From the NCBI GenBank assembly GCA_963682055.1, contig OY821749.1, positions 19,976,631 through 20,040,630 of the forward strand: 64,000 bases of DNA. Direction: 5' to 3'. The position numbers were made by a program, and so were the translations under genes. This document shows, piece by piece, positions 1 to 11,233 of this stretch. The notes beneath the pieces are model-generated. The model did no database searches. It worked only from the letters and a program-made list of their open reading frames with translations, and was not told where the DNA came from. Numbering within the stretch: the stretch's first letter is position 1; each line of letters starts with the position of its first letter. The DNA is from Primula veris (Eukaryota > Streptophyta > Magnoliopsida > Ericales > Primulaceae).

Positions 1-405
1 ATTTTTCTTTAAGTGTTTCAGAACACGAGCCTATACGGCACCCCGGTTCATATTTACTTGAATTCTTCAGTTCATTTAAATTTTTCTTTAAGTGTTTCAG
101 AACACGAGCCTATACGGCACCCCGGTTCATATTTACTTGAATTTTTCAGTTCATTTAAATTTTCTAAGTGTTTCAGAACACGAGCCTATACGGCACCCCG
201 GTTCATATTTACTTGAATTTTTCAGTTCATTTAAATTTTTCTTTAAGTGTTTCAGAACACGAGCCTATACGGCACCCCGGTTCATATTTACTTGAATTTT
301 TCAGTTCATTTAAATTTTTCTTTAAGTGTTTCAGAACACGAGCCTATACGGCACCCCGGTTCATATTTTTTCAGTTCATTTAAGTTTCAAGTGTTTCTAC
401 ACGCG
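1..405 (+). repeat. Tandem repeat, five copies of a 76-79 bp unit
   Basis: The phrase AAGTGTTTCAGAACACGAGC begins at 11, 90, 166, 245 and 324 (spacing 79, 76, 79, 79), with a partial sixth copy near 390. Each unit also holds TATACGGCACCCCGG and TTCAGTTCATTTAAA. The array continues past the left edge. Small ORFs that read through it are only the repeat translated in register. Such arrays in the region before the 3' LTR are typical of Tat elements and are a known source of plant satellites. Confidence 0.95.
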
Positions 406-659
406 CCAACTCGAATTGTGCTGTATATAAAATGATCGCCCCAACGCCGAAGCATAAGGGCCCCCTCATTTGGGAGCATGTACACAACGAATGATGAATA
501 AACACAAAACAGAAGAATAAATAAAGACAAGTCTGAAGAAGAGCCAAAATTGTTTTTCATTTCATTCAATGGAAAGCTATTACATACTAAGTACAAAAAA
601 AAGAAAAAAAAAAGAAAAAAGAAAAAGAAAAAGGGGATTACATACTAAGCATAACTACC
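406..659. other. Spacer with a long purine tract between repeats and antisense ORF
   Basis: No coding sequence seen. A tract made almost only of A and G runs from about 594 to 636, and the 13-mer ATTACATACTAAG flanks it on both sides (579-591 and 637-649). It lies just beyond the stop codon of the antisense ORF, so it is probably that transcript's 3' untranslated region. It resembles a polypurine tract but no LTR start follows it. Confidence 0.5.
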
Positions 660-3297
660 CTAGATATCCCCGTCGCCATCTCCCTCATCCTCTTCGTCGG
701 AGAGGGCTCGAGGAGTGAGGGGAACCACCTCTGGGATAGGAGCCGAGGGGACCGGAACGACGATGTTGTCCATGCTCCATACCGGATGGTCCGGTCCCGC
801 CCTCAGAAAGGCAGCCGCCTCAGTCCACCCTTCGACATAGAAGGAATTGAATTCCTTCTGTGTCTTTTCGACCCAGGCTGCGTTTAGTTCGGCTTGAGCA
901 GCTTAAACCGCAGCCTTCAGCTTATCAGCCGCATTTGCTTCGGCCTTTTTCAGAGCCGCCTCCGCTGCTTGAGCTCGCTCCTCAGCCCCCATCTTGGCCT
1001 TCACAGCTTCGACCCTTTTCGCCTCGACCGTGGCATTGAGGCCTTCGGCTTTCTCCGCCCTGCTCTCGGCCTCCTCCGCCCTTTTTTGGGCCTCCTCCAT
1101 GAGCTTCGCGTTAGCCTCGGCCTTACCGGCCCATGATCTCACCAGCTGGCCTTGGTGATAAACATATTGATTCATCATTAAGTAGGCCTACGAGGGAAAA
1201 GGCAAAACACTTAGCAAAATATTTGAAAGAAACAATACGAAAGCATACAGCATAAAACAAAAATAGAGGGTTACGTACCTGGGGAATCATGGCCATGGCC
1301 GATGTCATAGAGGATGCGAGGTCACGACCCCGATGGTCAGCCTTGACGCTTTGCTGCTGGAGCGCAGCCAAAGCTAGTAGCCCGGCGGACGGGTCAGCCT
1401 CCATTATGCTCTTTACCCCCGTCGCCGCCTTCACCTCCTCGGGTGTTTGCACTGGCATCCTATGGGTCGGTGAGATGGCAGAGGCGGCAGAGGAGCTCGC
1501 GCTTTGAGTTGGGCCCAACGTCACTCTCGGCCTCTCCGTCACCACGACCTCAGGCGAGGTGCCCCCTCCAGCCTTGGTTTTCTTCCCATCACGGAGGGGC
1601 TTCGCCCCCTCCACTTTTCTTTTCCCAAGCCGGGCCTTGCGGGCCGCCCGGTCAAGCCTGGTCTGAGCAGCCAAGTCAGCAGCAATATTGGCGCCAGACT
1701 GAGGCATGACAACCACTTCGTTGTCCCCTGTGTCGACCTCCTTTGATGTGGTCTCGAGCTCTATGACCACCTCCTCTCCGACCACCTTCTCCGTCTCGGC
1801 GGCCTCAAGCGCTATGATACCCTCCTCAGCCACAACCCCTTCCCCCTCTCCCTCTCCACTACCCCCAGCCGCGGCAGCATCTTCTTCATCTGCTTCCTCC
1901 TCCTCGTCAGAACGGACCACCTGTACAGGCCAAATACAAAAAGAGTTAGAAAAATCAACAAAATCTAGCTAAGTGTCAAATGATGTAGAGAACATGGAAT
2001 GACTTAGACTTACTCTGGTCCGCGAGGTACCCAAGCTCGGCCCTGTAAGCTCTTCGCTCACGAGGCTATCTTCGAGGTGAGAGGGACTCCTCACAACGGG
2101 CTCTCTGGAGCTAAGAGGAACGATCTCCTTCAAAGGGTTCCCATGTTGGTCTATATAGTGCCGGGTGCCGTCTGGCCCCTCCCTATAATTGAGGATGGGC
2201 CCATCCGGACGAACCTCCCATTTTACCCCGGCAGAGGCAGGAGCAAAAGACGTCACAGTCATAACCTTCCTCGCCCTGCTGCTGCTCGACTTTGCCTTGG
2301 GCTTCGCCGCCATCTTCTTCGCCACGGGCCCTGTCACGGCCTCGGTTTCAGCCGCTTTAGGAGGGAGGGTGGACTCCAACCCATTCTCTTTCTCCCATCT
2401 CTCGCGGGAGTATCCCACAGGACAAAAGGTCATGTGGGGCCAAATGAATTCGTTCCCCTTGCAGGTTGTTGGGGATCCATAAGTTAGGAGACGCTCCGCA
2501 TCGCGCGCCCCAGCGTCGGTCCCGTCGGGACCCCACCAGTTCAGAGCCACCTCCATAGACTCAGTATTGGGCTCACCCAGGCCCCGAAGCTTAGAGGCCA
2601 CTGTGGCCTTGTTCTCTTTGGTGCTTAGCACCCTCCCCGGCCTGGACGGGAGTATCAGGTCGGTCCGGTGGAGCCAATGGCCTTCCACCACGATCACATC
2701 TTGGGTATAGCCCCGATTAGAATCGGAGTTACCCGTGATCAACTGATTGTAAGCACGGCACCTTAAGTAAGGCTGCCTGCTTTTAGATTGGGAGCTTGGC
2801 TCGGTCTGCAGGAATTCATAGCAGGCCAAGAGCTCCCTAAGCCCCAATGGTTCTGGCAGGTCCGGGCCCAACAACACATTCAGAGCCTCCATCCCGGCGC
2901 AGATACGGTGCGCCTGGAGGGGCCACTAGCATGGAAGAGTCTGCATCCAAGCGCACAACTCTGCCAGCAGCTCCGGGATGGGGAGGTGGGTACCCCCATA
3001 GAGGAGAGTAGAGAGAGAGAGGGTTACCATGTCGTTGGGACGGGCCACTATGCCGTTCACTTCATCGACACTCTCACATCTCCGGAGTTTGAACTCCTCT
3101 CCGATCCCGCAGACTTCTCGGAATTCGTTGAGGTCAGGCCCGTGTAGCCTCACCATTATGCTGCTGTCGTTCCCCTCCACGGTCAGGGTCGGATCGAGAA
3201 TCATCGGACGGAACGGCAGAGCGTTCGCTGCTACGGCCAGGCGCCGTGGTTGCGGAGCGACCATCGGGCCCTTTCCGGCTCCATGAATTATAACCAT
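660..3297 (-). pseudogene. Antisense extra ORF of the Tat element (putative gypsy-type transposon domain), three exons, two stop codons
   Basis: Exon 1 is 3297-2014, exon 2 is 1920-1279, exon 3 is 1187-660. The introns are short and clean: 2013-1921 (GTAAGT..ACAG, 93 bp) and 1278-1188 (GTACGT..TCGTAG, 91 bp), and both joins keep the frame. Exon 1 is globular and resembles the plant putative gypsy-type transposon domain (PF04195-like, by recall). Exon 2 is Glu/Ala/Val-rich and low in complexity. Exon 3 has an Ala-Glu-Lys heptad segment predicted to coil, then an acidic Asp/Glu tail ending at the stop 662-660. Two in-frame stops break it: TAG at 2928-2926 and TAA at 905-903. The frame is open on both sides of each stop, so these are single nonsense changes in an otherwise preserved reading frame. 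Function is unknown in the whole family. Confidence 0.8.
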
Positions 3298-3431
3298 TGT
3301 GGTGGGAAATTTGTAAAAAATTCGTTAAGTGAAGAGGAGATGGTTTGCTATAGAAATCTAGAGAGAGAAAATGGCTTGCTGTGAAAATCTAGAAAGAAAA
3401 GTAGAAAGTGAAAAATGAATTTCACTGAGGG

Positions 3432-3439
3432 TATTTATA
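3432..3439 (-). promoter_or_regulatory. TATA box for the antisense ORF
   Basis: Read on the minus strand this is TATAAATA, followed by CCCTCAGTG. It lies 135 bases upstream of the ATG at 3297, a normal distance for a plant promoter and leader. Inferred: the antisense ORF has its own promoter instead of relying on the LTR. Confidence 0.55.
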
Positions 3440-3739
3440 GGCCCCTAATGGAAGGTGAAAATACATTTACCAGAAGATGAAAAGACGCAACGGCTCATTG
3501 CGCGAACTCCCACAAATGACAGCCGCCACTCAACCCACGCCTTCCACGTGTACAGCAAGGAGAGGTCGTCTGCCAAGTGTCGCCCTTCAGCCGTTTTAGC
3601 ATTAATGACATCGAAGAGATTGAAAAGACAGGCGGCGCCTCAAAAGTACAAAACTGGCATGCTCCACGTGTAAGAAATACATGAATGGTTGGACACGTGT
3701 CAAGAGACGAGTCACGCCGAGGTGCCTCTAGACAGCCAA

Positions 3740-4570
3740 ACATGAAGACGTAATGACCGGAGCCCCCGTAAAGTGAAGAAGGTACTCACCGGCATTGTCA
3801 CTAACGACGACTCCGGACAGGGAGCTATTGGCGAGGGAATGTCAGTGTCCCCTCGTCCGGACCGATATCACCACGGAAACGAACAAACCGGGGCCCTATA
3901 TAGTGGACGTCTCACCACCCCGGTTCATTACCAAACGGGGTGAAGCTAGGCCGGCCCAAAGAAGCGTATCGAGTACGCTTCACCAAGTAATGCTACTGCT
4001 CCCTTGAGGGACCCTCCTGACGTTTCACCGACGTGGCCCAATCACAGGACACCTCCAGTGGGCCCCGGGAAAAGACAGTACTCTTGTCAGAGTCATAAAT
4101 GACTCTGACACCGTTGGATCAGCATCTTACAGTACAGTGATCCAAGGGTTAATACACATCTGAACCTCACTATAAATACCCCCCATAATCCTACTTAGAG
4201 AGGGGACACAAAAAAGACAGAGAGGAGAGATAAAGCTTAAACAACCCGGACCCCCTGAACACTATCTGTACCACTCGATACACCGACCTGTAACCGGCCC
4301 GGTCCCTCCTCCTTAATTATATCCCTACTTTCAGTTAACACCGATACTGACTTGATCGTTGGAGAGGGAAAACCCGACAACAACCCCGGGCCCCTGTTCG
4401 TTCTTTGTGCAGGCACGAAGACCACCTGACCGCCGGAGCATACCTGACCGCCTCGAAAGATCGGAGCCAACGCGAAGTTGATTAAGTCGAGCTTGGGAAG
4501 AAAATCAAGCTCGCCATGCCCCCCTTCTCCGGTGGGGCTGGGGAAGTCGCCCCATTTGCCCAGAGTACCT
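3740..4570 (+). mobile_element. Probable 3' LTR of the Tat element
   Basis: GC-rich non-coding sequence with the order expected of an LTR: long U3, TATA box (4171-4178), a leader rich in GA (4196-4232), then a C/G-rich R-U5-like part. The orientation is plus, opposite to the antisense ORF, as in Tat elements. No unambiguous TG..CA ends or polypurine tract were found, so both borders are estimates. The small ORFs inside are not credible genes. Confidence 0.5.
4171..4178 (+). promoter_or_regulatory. LTR TATA box
   Basis: TATAAATA followed by CCCCCC, about 25 bases before the run CTACTTAGAGAGGGGACAC, where transcription of a plant LTR could start. Confidence 0.55.
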
Positions 4571-5122
4571 CTCATGTAATTAAGTATAATGAAAATCCAA
4601 AAAAAATAGTTTATGACAAAACTATCCAATTCAAGTTTTCCCAGAGTACTTAACAAGGTTTTCTCCATACATAGCGAACGGGCTATTTTTATTTTTTTTC
4701 AGGTTCATGTCATTTTGATGCTTTTAATTAATGTTTTAAGAGCATACATTCGTTGGCGTATATTACATATATTTTTTTAATTTAGTGATTTAATACCAAA
4801 ATAGGTTAAGTATCGGTTACTCTAACATTACCCTATATTTACATACAACTTAAAAATATCTTCCATACTCCTTGTATTTAAGAAATATATTGTTAACCTT
4901 TTAATTTTTATATAATAGTTGTTTTACTTCTATGTCTCTTAATTTATGGGTGCATGTGTAGAAATATTAAATTAAAAACAGTAAATTAAATAGAACATAT
5001 AATAAAATATTGATATAAGTATGGTGTTAAAAAAGATGATATTCTGTGTAAATATAAAATATATCGGTAAACTGACACGGATACTCTGAGCTTAGTAAAT
5101 CAATAAATGAGGAGACAAATGT
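4571..5122. other. AT-rich intergenic DNA
   Basis: No gene or clear repeat. The ten-mer CCCAGAGTAC occurs at 4559-4568 and 4640-4649, which may be a small duplication at the edge of the LTR. Confidence 0.4.
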
Positions 5123-5364
5123 TACTCCATCCGTTACCAATTAATTGTCATTTACGAAATTACGTGCAATTTTAACCGGTTTACAACATGTATCAAAATT
5201 GTCAAAATGAAAATTTTCAAAACCAGATCATATAATTTAATGTTTGAACTATATGATTAACTTTTGTAAATTTTCATTTCGATAATTTTAATATAAGTTA
5301 TTGATCGATAAAAATTACACATAATTTCGTGATGAAAAATAAATTAGAAACAGAGAGAGCAGTA
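5123..5364. mobile_element. Stowaway-like MITE (Tc1/mariner type)
   Basis: Begins TA-CTCCATCCGTTACC and carries the long inverted repeat typical of this window's family: TTTACGAAATTACGTGCAAT on the left and the matching ATTACACATAATTTCGTGA on the right. The right terminus is degraded. Related copies lie at about 5555, 25391 and 25734. Confidence 0.6.
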
Positions 5365-5554
5365 GTAAGTAGTAAGTAAGAAACAGTCAAAATAGTTAAA
5401 ATGTTAAAATCACACAGCTGGGCCAAGTGGATTTCTTTGTCAATTCCATTATTTCCATAGACTGGAACAAATTACTATAATGGTTTGGGTTCAAAAGTTC
5501 CCATCATATTTATAGCTAGGTTCGTTAATCATATTTATTGCTAGGTTTGTTAAT

Positions 5555-5750
5555 ATTTAATTATTTATTACGAAATAAAATACAATTTTGATCGGTCAAA
5601 AATTTATATTAAAATTGTTGGAATGAAAAATTTTGAAAGTTGATTATATAGTTCAAATGTTAAATTTTAAAAAAATTTATTTTGCTAATTTTAATAAAAG
5701 TTATAAGATAATCAAAATTGTATAATTTCGTAATAGAAAATTAAAGGGAA
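5555..5750. mobile_element. Degraded relative of the Stowaway-like MITE
   Basis: Shows the same inner arms (TTATTACGAAATAAAATACA on the left, TTGTATAATTTCGTAATAG on the right) and the same central hairpin, but the terminal CTCC..CCG motif is lost. Confidence 0.45.
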
Positions 5751-5764
5751 GAAAATTAGGTCTA

Positions 5765-7066
5765 CATCTAATTATGACAATGAGACTAGCTGTGTCCCCT
5801 TGTTCAACCCCGCATTAAATCCCGCTGGACTAATGATTAATTTACAAATTACAGTTTTCATCCCTGTGTTTATTTAAGTATTTAGTTCTCCTGGCTTATG
5901 CTCAATACGGACAGTCTGTAATTAATATAGACGGTAATGGTACAAATCACGTTACGTACTAAAAAGTAAACCTACTAAAAACTCAAATAAATATATTGAA
6001 ACCCTAGTTAAGTCTATCCTAAATTTAAATATTAATTAAAAATAATTTTTTGTTTTGTTTTTAGTAGATTGAGTTTTTATTACGTGCCGTGACTTATACC
6101 CCACCCCACTAATACAGCCGCCGTCTGCATCAAGCAGACAGCTTCTGTATTTAGCTGTAGACAGTTCTCCTTCCTTACATTAAAGCAATTTTTAGTGTCT
6201 TTTCGTCTAAAACACTAACAACAAACAACCTAAAACTTAAATCAACCACACACTTAAGTCATTCCTGAACACAGTCTACAACGGGTACAATTTGAAGACC
6301 ATGGGAAGCTTTTCCTAAGGGTACAATCTGAAGACCATGTGAAGCTTTTCCTATATATATATATGTGTGTGTGGGTAAATATATATCACAAATATGAATG
6401 TCCAAGTCTCAAATATTTTTGAATGCCCATAAATAAAAATAAAAATAATATATATATGTGTGTGTGTGTGTGTCTGTGTGTGTAAATATATACCAGGTAT
6501 ATAGATAGATACAGTGTTGGCCCGGCAAATATAAATGTTCGAGTCTCAAATATTTTTGAATGTCCATAAATAAATAAAATGTAGATAATGTTAACTTCAC
6601 AACCACTAGCATAATGTAACATAATGCAAGTGTACACTTATTAAAAAAAATTATATATAATTAGAGTAATTTTTAAAAGAGTTGATGTGCTGCCCGTAAA
6701 AATAATGTCAAACTATTTTTTCAAATTTCAAGTCTTACTCGACTTGAGTCTGACCCCTTGGATAGATAAATAGATAGACAACTATATGTTTGTATATGTA
6801 TTATGTAATTATTTGTCTTCATAATTTGGAAATTTGTTTTGAGATTAAAGATCAAATATGTTTCTTACATTGGGGGGTAAATTGTAATTTTTAAATTACA
6901 CAAAAACTCCGGCGGTTTCTCTGCGGCACTGGCAGCGGTACAATTGGAATTATTGGTTTCTGTAAACAAATTTTGCCACTTATATCATTATATGTAAGTC
7001 CTCGAACGATTATTAGAAAGAGAATGCAGGGTTGTTATATGGAACATAACTTTTCACCTTAGGAAT
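5765..7066. other. Intergenic DNA with microsatellites and short duplications
   Basis: No gene seen. A phrase beginning GGGTACAATTTGAAGACCAT is repeated in tandem at about 6285-6350. A segment with AGTCTCAAATATTTTTGAAT occurs near 6404 and again near 6543, separated by AT and TG microsatellites (about 6450-6482). Confidence 0.5.
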
Positions 7067-7075
7067 TACATCTAA

Positions 7076-8046
7076 TTCTTTTTACCATACTCATATTACT
7101 TAATCTTATAAGTAATTTAAAATTGATAATCTCGGGTCTACATGGCATGTGTCACATGGCTGACAACTTTTGCCAAATTGTTTTTTTTTTTTCCCTGTTT
7201 TCTTTCTCTTCCGTCTGTGCGTTCTTCTTTTAAACAAAACAAAAAAACTCATTCAAAAAATAAAACTTCCACTAATTTTACTTTAAAAAAAAACTATCTT
7301 TCCATTTTACAAAAAAAAAAAACATCTTCCTATTTTACCCAAAAAAACCCTAATCATCAACCACCAAACTAATTCCTATATCAAATTAATATCATTTTTT
7401 TCTCAAATCAACATCACTCTATCACTACAACTATTCCTAATTTCTCAAATCAACATCACTCTACCACTACATCACTATACAGTTATAATTGTTATTCATA
7501 CTTGATAACACGAATTATAGAATGAGCTACAGAGATAGTAATATGATAAAATGAATTCAATTTTTGATTTGTTTTTTTAAAACAAATAACGTTAACGTTT
7601 TATAGAGTTTTTTTTGGATGAATCGTCAAATCAAATAATAATAAAAAAATTCGTATAGTCAAATCAAATATTTTACTACTGTATACTCAAATCAAATAAT
7701 TTTATAAAAGACAATTTTTTTTTTTTTTATTTTATCGATCATTAAATGAAAATATCGGGAATCGAATATATTCTTTTTCGTAAAATTCTGAAAAGTACCA
7801 ATTTGGTGGGGTTAATAGCCACGTAAACGTGAGATTGTCAATCCCCGGTCATACGTGGCCATTTATCATCCGTTCGACAGAAAGAAAAAAGAAAAGAAAA
7901 GCAAAGTTGGAAAGAAAACAGAAAAAAGAAAGAAAAGCAAGTTGGCAAAGTTGTCATCCACGTGGCACATGCCATGTAAACCCGGGATTGTCAATCCTGG
8001 GTTGCTTATAAGATTAAGTAATATGAGTATGGTAAAAATAATCCCC
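7076..8046. mobile_element. Non-autonomous inverted-repeat element, about 970 bp
   Basis: The left arm (about 7081-7210) and the reverse complement of the right arm (about 7905-8041) match closely: both read TTTACCATACTCATATTACT, then CTTAATCTTATAAG, then GGTNTACATGGCATGTG, then ACAACTTTTGCCAA or nearly so. A pyrimidine-rich stretch follows in both. A third partial copy of the inner arm is at about 7815-7865. No transposase ORF is present and the target duplication could not be defined. A large MITE or Mutator-like relic is likely. Confidence 0.55.
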
Positions 8047-9690
8047 TGGGCATTACGATTAACAATCTGGATTTATGAATGAACATAATGAACTTCTTTT
8101 AATTTACAAACATGAAAATTTTGAAATATACTTAGTTAAATTACTAAGTTTCTATCACGATTTGTAAAAATTAAAAAATCTCACGGTCATGAAGAGTAGA
8201 AGTTGTTAAAGATCGTTTGGGGCTTTAGATAATAAATAAATACATTCCACAAAATAGAACTAACAATTGGTGATCTTGTTTTTGCTTTTTTAGACACCCA
8301 TGAATTATTATTGGTTTATATGTGCATTTGGTTTAATCATTGTTGCTAAATTTGTTATGTGGATTAGACGAAAACTAAGCATTTATGAGTTGGATGTAAA
8401 AATTGTATTTTGAAAGTCAGTAAATGATAACTTTTTATTAAGGTAGATGTCTGATGGGAACAAATATTGTAAGGATTATAAACTGAGTATATTGATACTT
8501 ATTATTCGGAGGAGATGGATTTACTTAGAATCCCTGGTATGAGAAGCCACTCGTCGTGTAGTATAAATAAGGTGTCTCATAGTCCGGAATAAACTTTTAT
8601 CGTTCTAACCGGATCGAGAAAAAGTTAGAGGGATAATATACAATGAAATGAATGCGACTTTTGATTAGATATATATTTAAATGAAAATGTCGTTCGTTAA
8701 TATATAGTTTTCCTTTCCCCCCTATGAATTTTCAAATCAAGTTGTAAAAAAATATACGTATCGTCACATCAAACGTTTTAGTTGTATAGTCAAATCAAAT
8801 AATTTTATTATATATATATACATACAAAATGATACAGTGTAAATTTTAGATGTGTAGCAGATCTTATCTTCACAATAATATTGGTTTGACCGGTGTAGTT
8901 TAAATTTGTAAATTTATAGGGCTAAAAGTGGCCGACCAGTATACCTGACACGAGTACTCAGGTATGATCGGTCCATATCGTGCACAAATTTGATCTTGAC
9001 AACCCGACTTGATTCTAGAAAATGGGAATCAGCAAATGTAGAAGAGAATTCATCAATTGGGAACCCTGAGACCAAATTAATGTGTAAATACAATACTCAA
9101 ATTGCTAATTTGAATGTGAATAAATATCCTAAAGATGTAAGATAAAAGTCCAAATTAAGTCTCTTCAATTACGAACATAATCTTTCTATTTAAATTATTA
9201 TAATCAACTATAGAGCACTTCGCAAATCACTTTAAATAAATAGACTCACTTGGTCATTTAATTAATGTATATCGAAATAGATCAATGGTAAGCAACGAGT
9301 TCTGCGTAACTGTGTATCAAAAAGTCTCTATCTATATAAGCACCTATACATAACAATTCATAAAAGATTACTGCAATGTCGTTAGATTAAGTCATATTAT
9401 GACCAGTCTATAAAATGAGTCGATAACGGTCTCCCTGTTACAAATTATGAATATATGACCCCCAGTCGATGGATAATTATTTGGTATTATGAAAAATAAT
9501 AATGGATGCAAATTAAGAAAGTACGTACGATTCTCCAATAATATAGTTATTTTTTACATGTTTTTTCTTAATATTAGAGATGTTATTCAGTATTCTCAAA
9601 GAAACATTTCGAGTAAATATCGAAAAGAATTATACAATATAAATATATATATTATTTGTTGTAAAACATTCTAGATGGACTTATTCTTAG
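8047..9690. other. AT-rich intergenic DNA, no gene seen
   Basis: Only short random ORFs. Around 8715-8815 the phrase AGTCAAATCAAATAATTTTA recurs from 7670-7705, so the two stretches share a dispersed repeat. Confidence 0.4.
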
Positions 9691-9694
9691 CTTT

Positions 9695-9895
9695 AGAGAT
9701 CCGGGTTTGGCCTTAATTTGGACTTGTAACCCCAACCTCTATTATATAAAAAAAGGTTGAAGAGTCTCTTGATACATCTTCATACACTTATTAATGAATA
9801 AACAATTCGTCTGTTATTTCTCTATATTCTCTCTTTATATCTATATACATATATATGTGACATAATATGTTACATATCATATTATCAGCACGAGA
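9695..9895 (+). mobile_element. Copia LTR-like remnant with primer-binding-site-like end
   Basis: Order seen: TATATAAAAAAAGG (about 9743), a leader, a possible poly(A) signal AATGAATAAAC (about 9793), an AT-rich end, then ATTATCAGCACGAG at about 9879. TTATCAGCAC also lies just inside the 5' LTR of the outer Copia element here (43092-43083, minus strand), which suggests the same primer-binding type. No coding sequence follows it, so it looks like a solo or truncated LTR. The 5' border is not resolved. Confidence 0.4.
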
Positions 9896-11149
9896 CAGAA
9901 TCAAATGATATATCAATTAAAATAAACTAATAATATTTCAAAAAATTCTCTTATAATCTGCACACCAACAAAAATCTCCAATATATAGTACTAATTTCAA
10001 TAACTAGACCACTAAAAATGTAACTTTTTTAGCATAGGAAATGGGCCTATAGACTCGGAGAAAGAGTAGTTTAAGCAAATACAAAGAACCGGTAGACCCT
10101 TCCACACAGTTTTCTGCTAAATTACAGCAGTAAGAAACAAAGCATTAAAACAAGGTCGTTTGCCCATAGTTTCAGTCACACAGTCGTCTCTATAACTTGC
10201 AATAGAAATATCTTCCTTGTCATAATTTAAACGGAATGACAAACAGTTCTATAGGTTAGAAACTTTGAAATTTTAGTCCTAAAATTCAAACACAAAATGA
10301 TTTAAGAGTTTGAGTAGGTTCCATTCATAATGGTTTTCAAATTTCATAACTTGCGTGGTTTTCTTTTGTACAGTCAATCAAGTGAACGGTACAAAATCCT
10401 GTTTTTAAAAATAAATATTTAATTGTTGTTGTTTTTTTTCAAATTTTGATTAATAATTAAATTTAGGATAATATCTAATATGATTCTATATTTTTATTTG
10501 GACTTTTATTGTGTTGTAAAATTTGTTTTAAAATTTTTAAATCATAATTTGTCTAATATATAATAAAAATTAAAAGATTAAATTAGTTATTGAAAACATA
10601 TCATCTAACCTTCCATTTTTTAATCTAACGGTTGTAAATGTGACTCAATATTGTACAGTCTAACTCATTAACAACACAAAATGGGGACCCAACATTCTCT
10701 CATAATAAAGTAACTAGAAAATTGGTGGTTATCTATGAGATTACAAAATAATTAACACAAGCACCAAGCAAAACGAGAAATGCATGGATATAGTCTTTTA
10801 TACCATATTGTTATTTTTCACGTAAGATACTTAACATTACAAGTAGAAAAAAACGATTGGCAACGCAATACAAGTATCATTTCGGAGGTGCCATTACGAA
10901 AGTTATTTCCTCAGTTTCAGATAACATATCGGAACATGAAACTTTAAATAAATGAGAAAAGAGAGTGAGCATTACAAATCCAATCAAAACTAATATTAGA
11001 CCAAAAATGAGATTTATGATGAAACTATAGGGACATAACACCAAATGACCAAAAGTGTAAAATACAAACCAACCCTCACACTAAATTTTCATCACCAACT
11101 ATTCTTTATAACCCCCTTTGCTTTCTTTACCCAAATCCCCACTCCTTCC
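9896..11149. other. Region upstream of the FLZ gene
   Basis: AT-rich, no ORF of note. It should contain the distal promoter of the gene at 11234; I recognise no specific element in it. Confidence 0.35.
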
Positions 11150-11233
11150 CCAACCTCTCTCTCTCTCTCTCTTTCTCTCCATAAATAAATAAATACACAT
11201 ATAATATATAATTATATATAAATATAAAAATAA
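11105..11233 (+). promoter_or_regulatory. Core promoter and 5' leader of the FLZ gene
   Basis: A TTTATAA motif at 11105-11111 is a possible TATA box. A CT-rich tract (about 11155-11179), common in plant leaders, follows, then an AT-rich leader up to the ATG at 11234. Confidence 0.4.

Larger units (their letters stand above)
1..4570 (+). mobile_element. 3' part of a Tat-lineage Ty3/gypsy LTR retrotransposon (truncated by window edge)
   Basis: Seen: a tandem array, then a GC-rich coding block on the minus strand, then a plus-strand LTR-like sequence with its own TATA box; composition drops to AT-rich right after about 4570. Known: Tat-lineage elements (Ogre, Retand, Grande, RIRE2 relatives) often carry tandem repeats and an extra, sometimes antisense, ORF between pol and the 3' LTR. 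Inferred: this is that 3' end, with gag-pol lying left of the window. The exact LTR borders and a target duplication could not be fixed, so the right end is approximate. Confidence 0.75.

Noticed and set aside
1..405. CRISPR-like regular repeats
   Set aside because: Units are contiguous with no unique spacers, and the context is plant nuclear retrotransposon DNA.
594..636. Purine tract as the Tat polypurine tract
   Set aside because: No LTR start follows it and the antisense ORF with its promoter lies between it and the LTR.
894..2487. Long plus-strand frames across the Tat region
   Set aside because: They are the complement of the minus-strand antisense ORF; splice sites and protein-like composition support only the minus strand.
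3455..4668. Short ORFs in the Tat LTR on both strands
   Set aside because: Non-coding LTR sequence with a TATA box and leader; no protein-like features.
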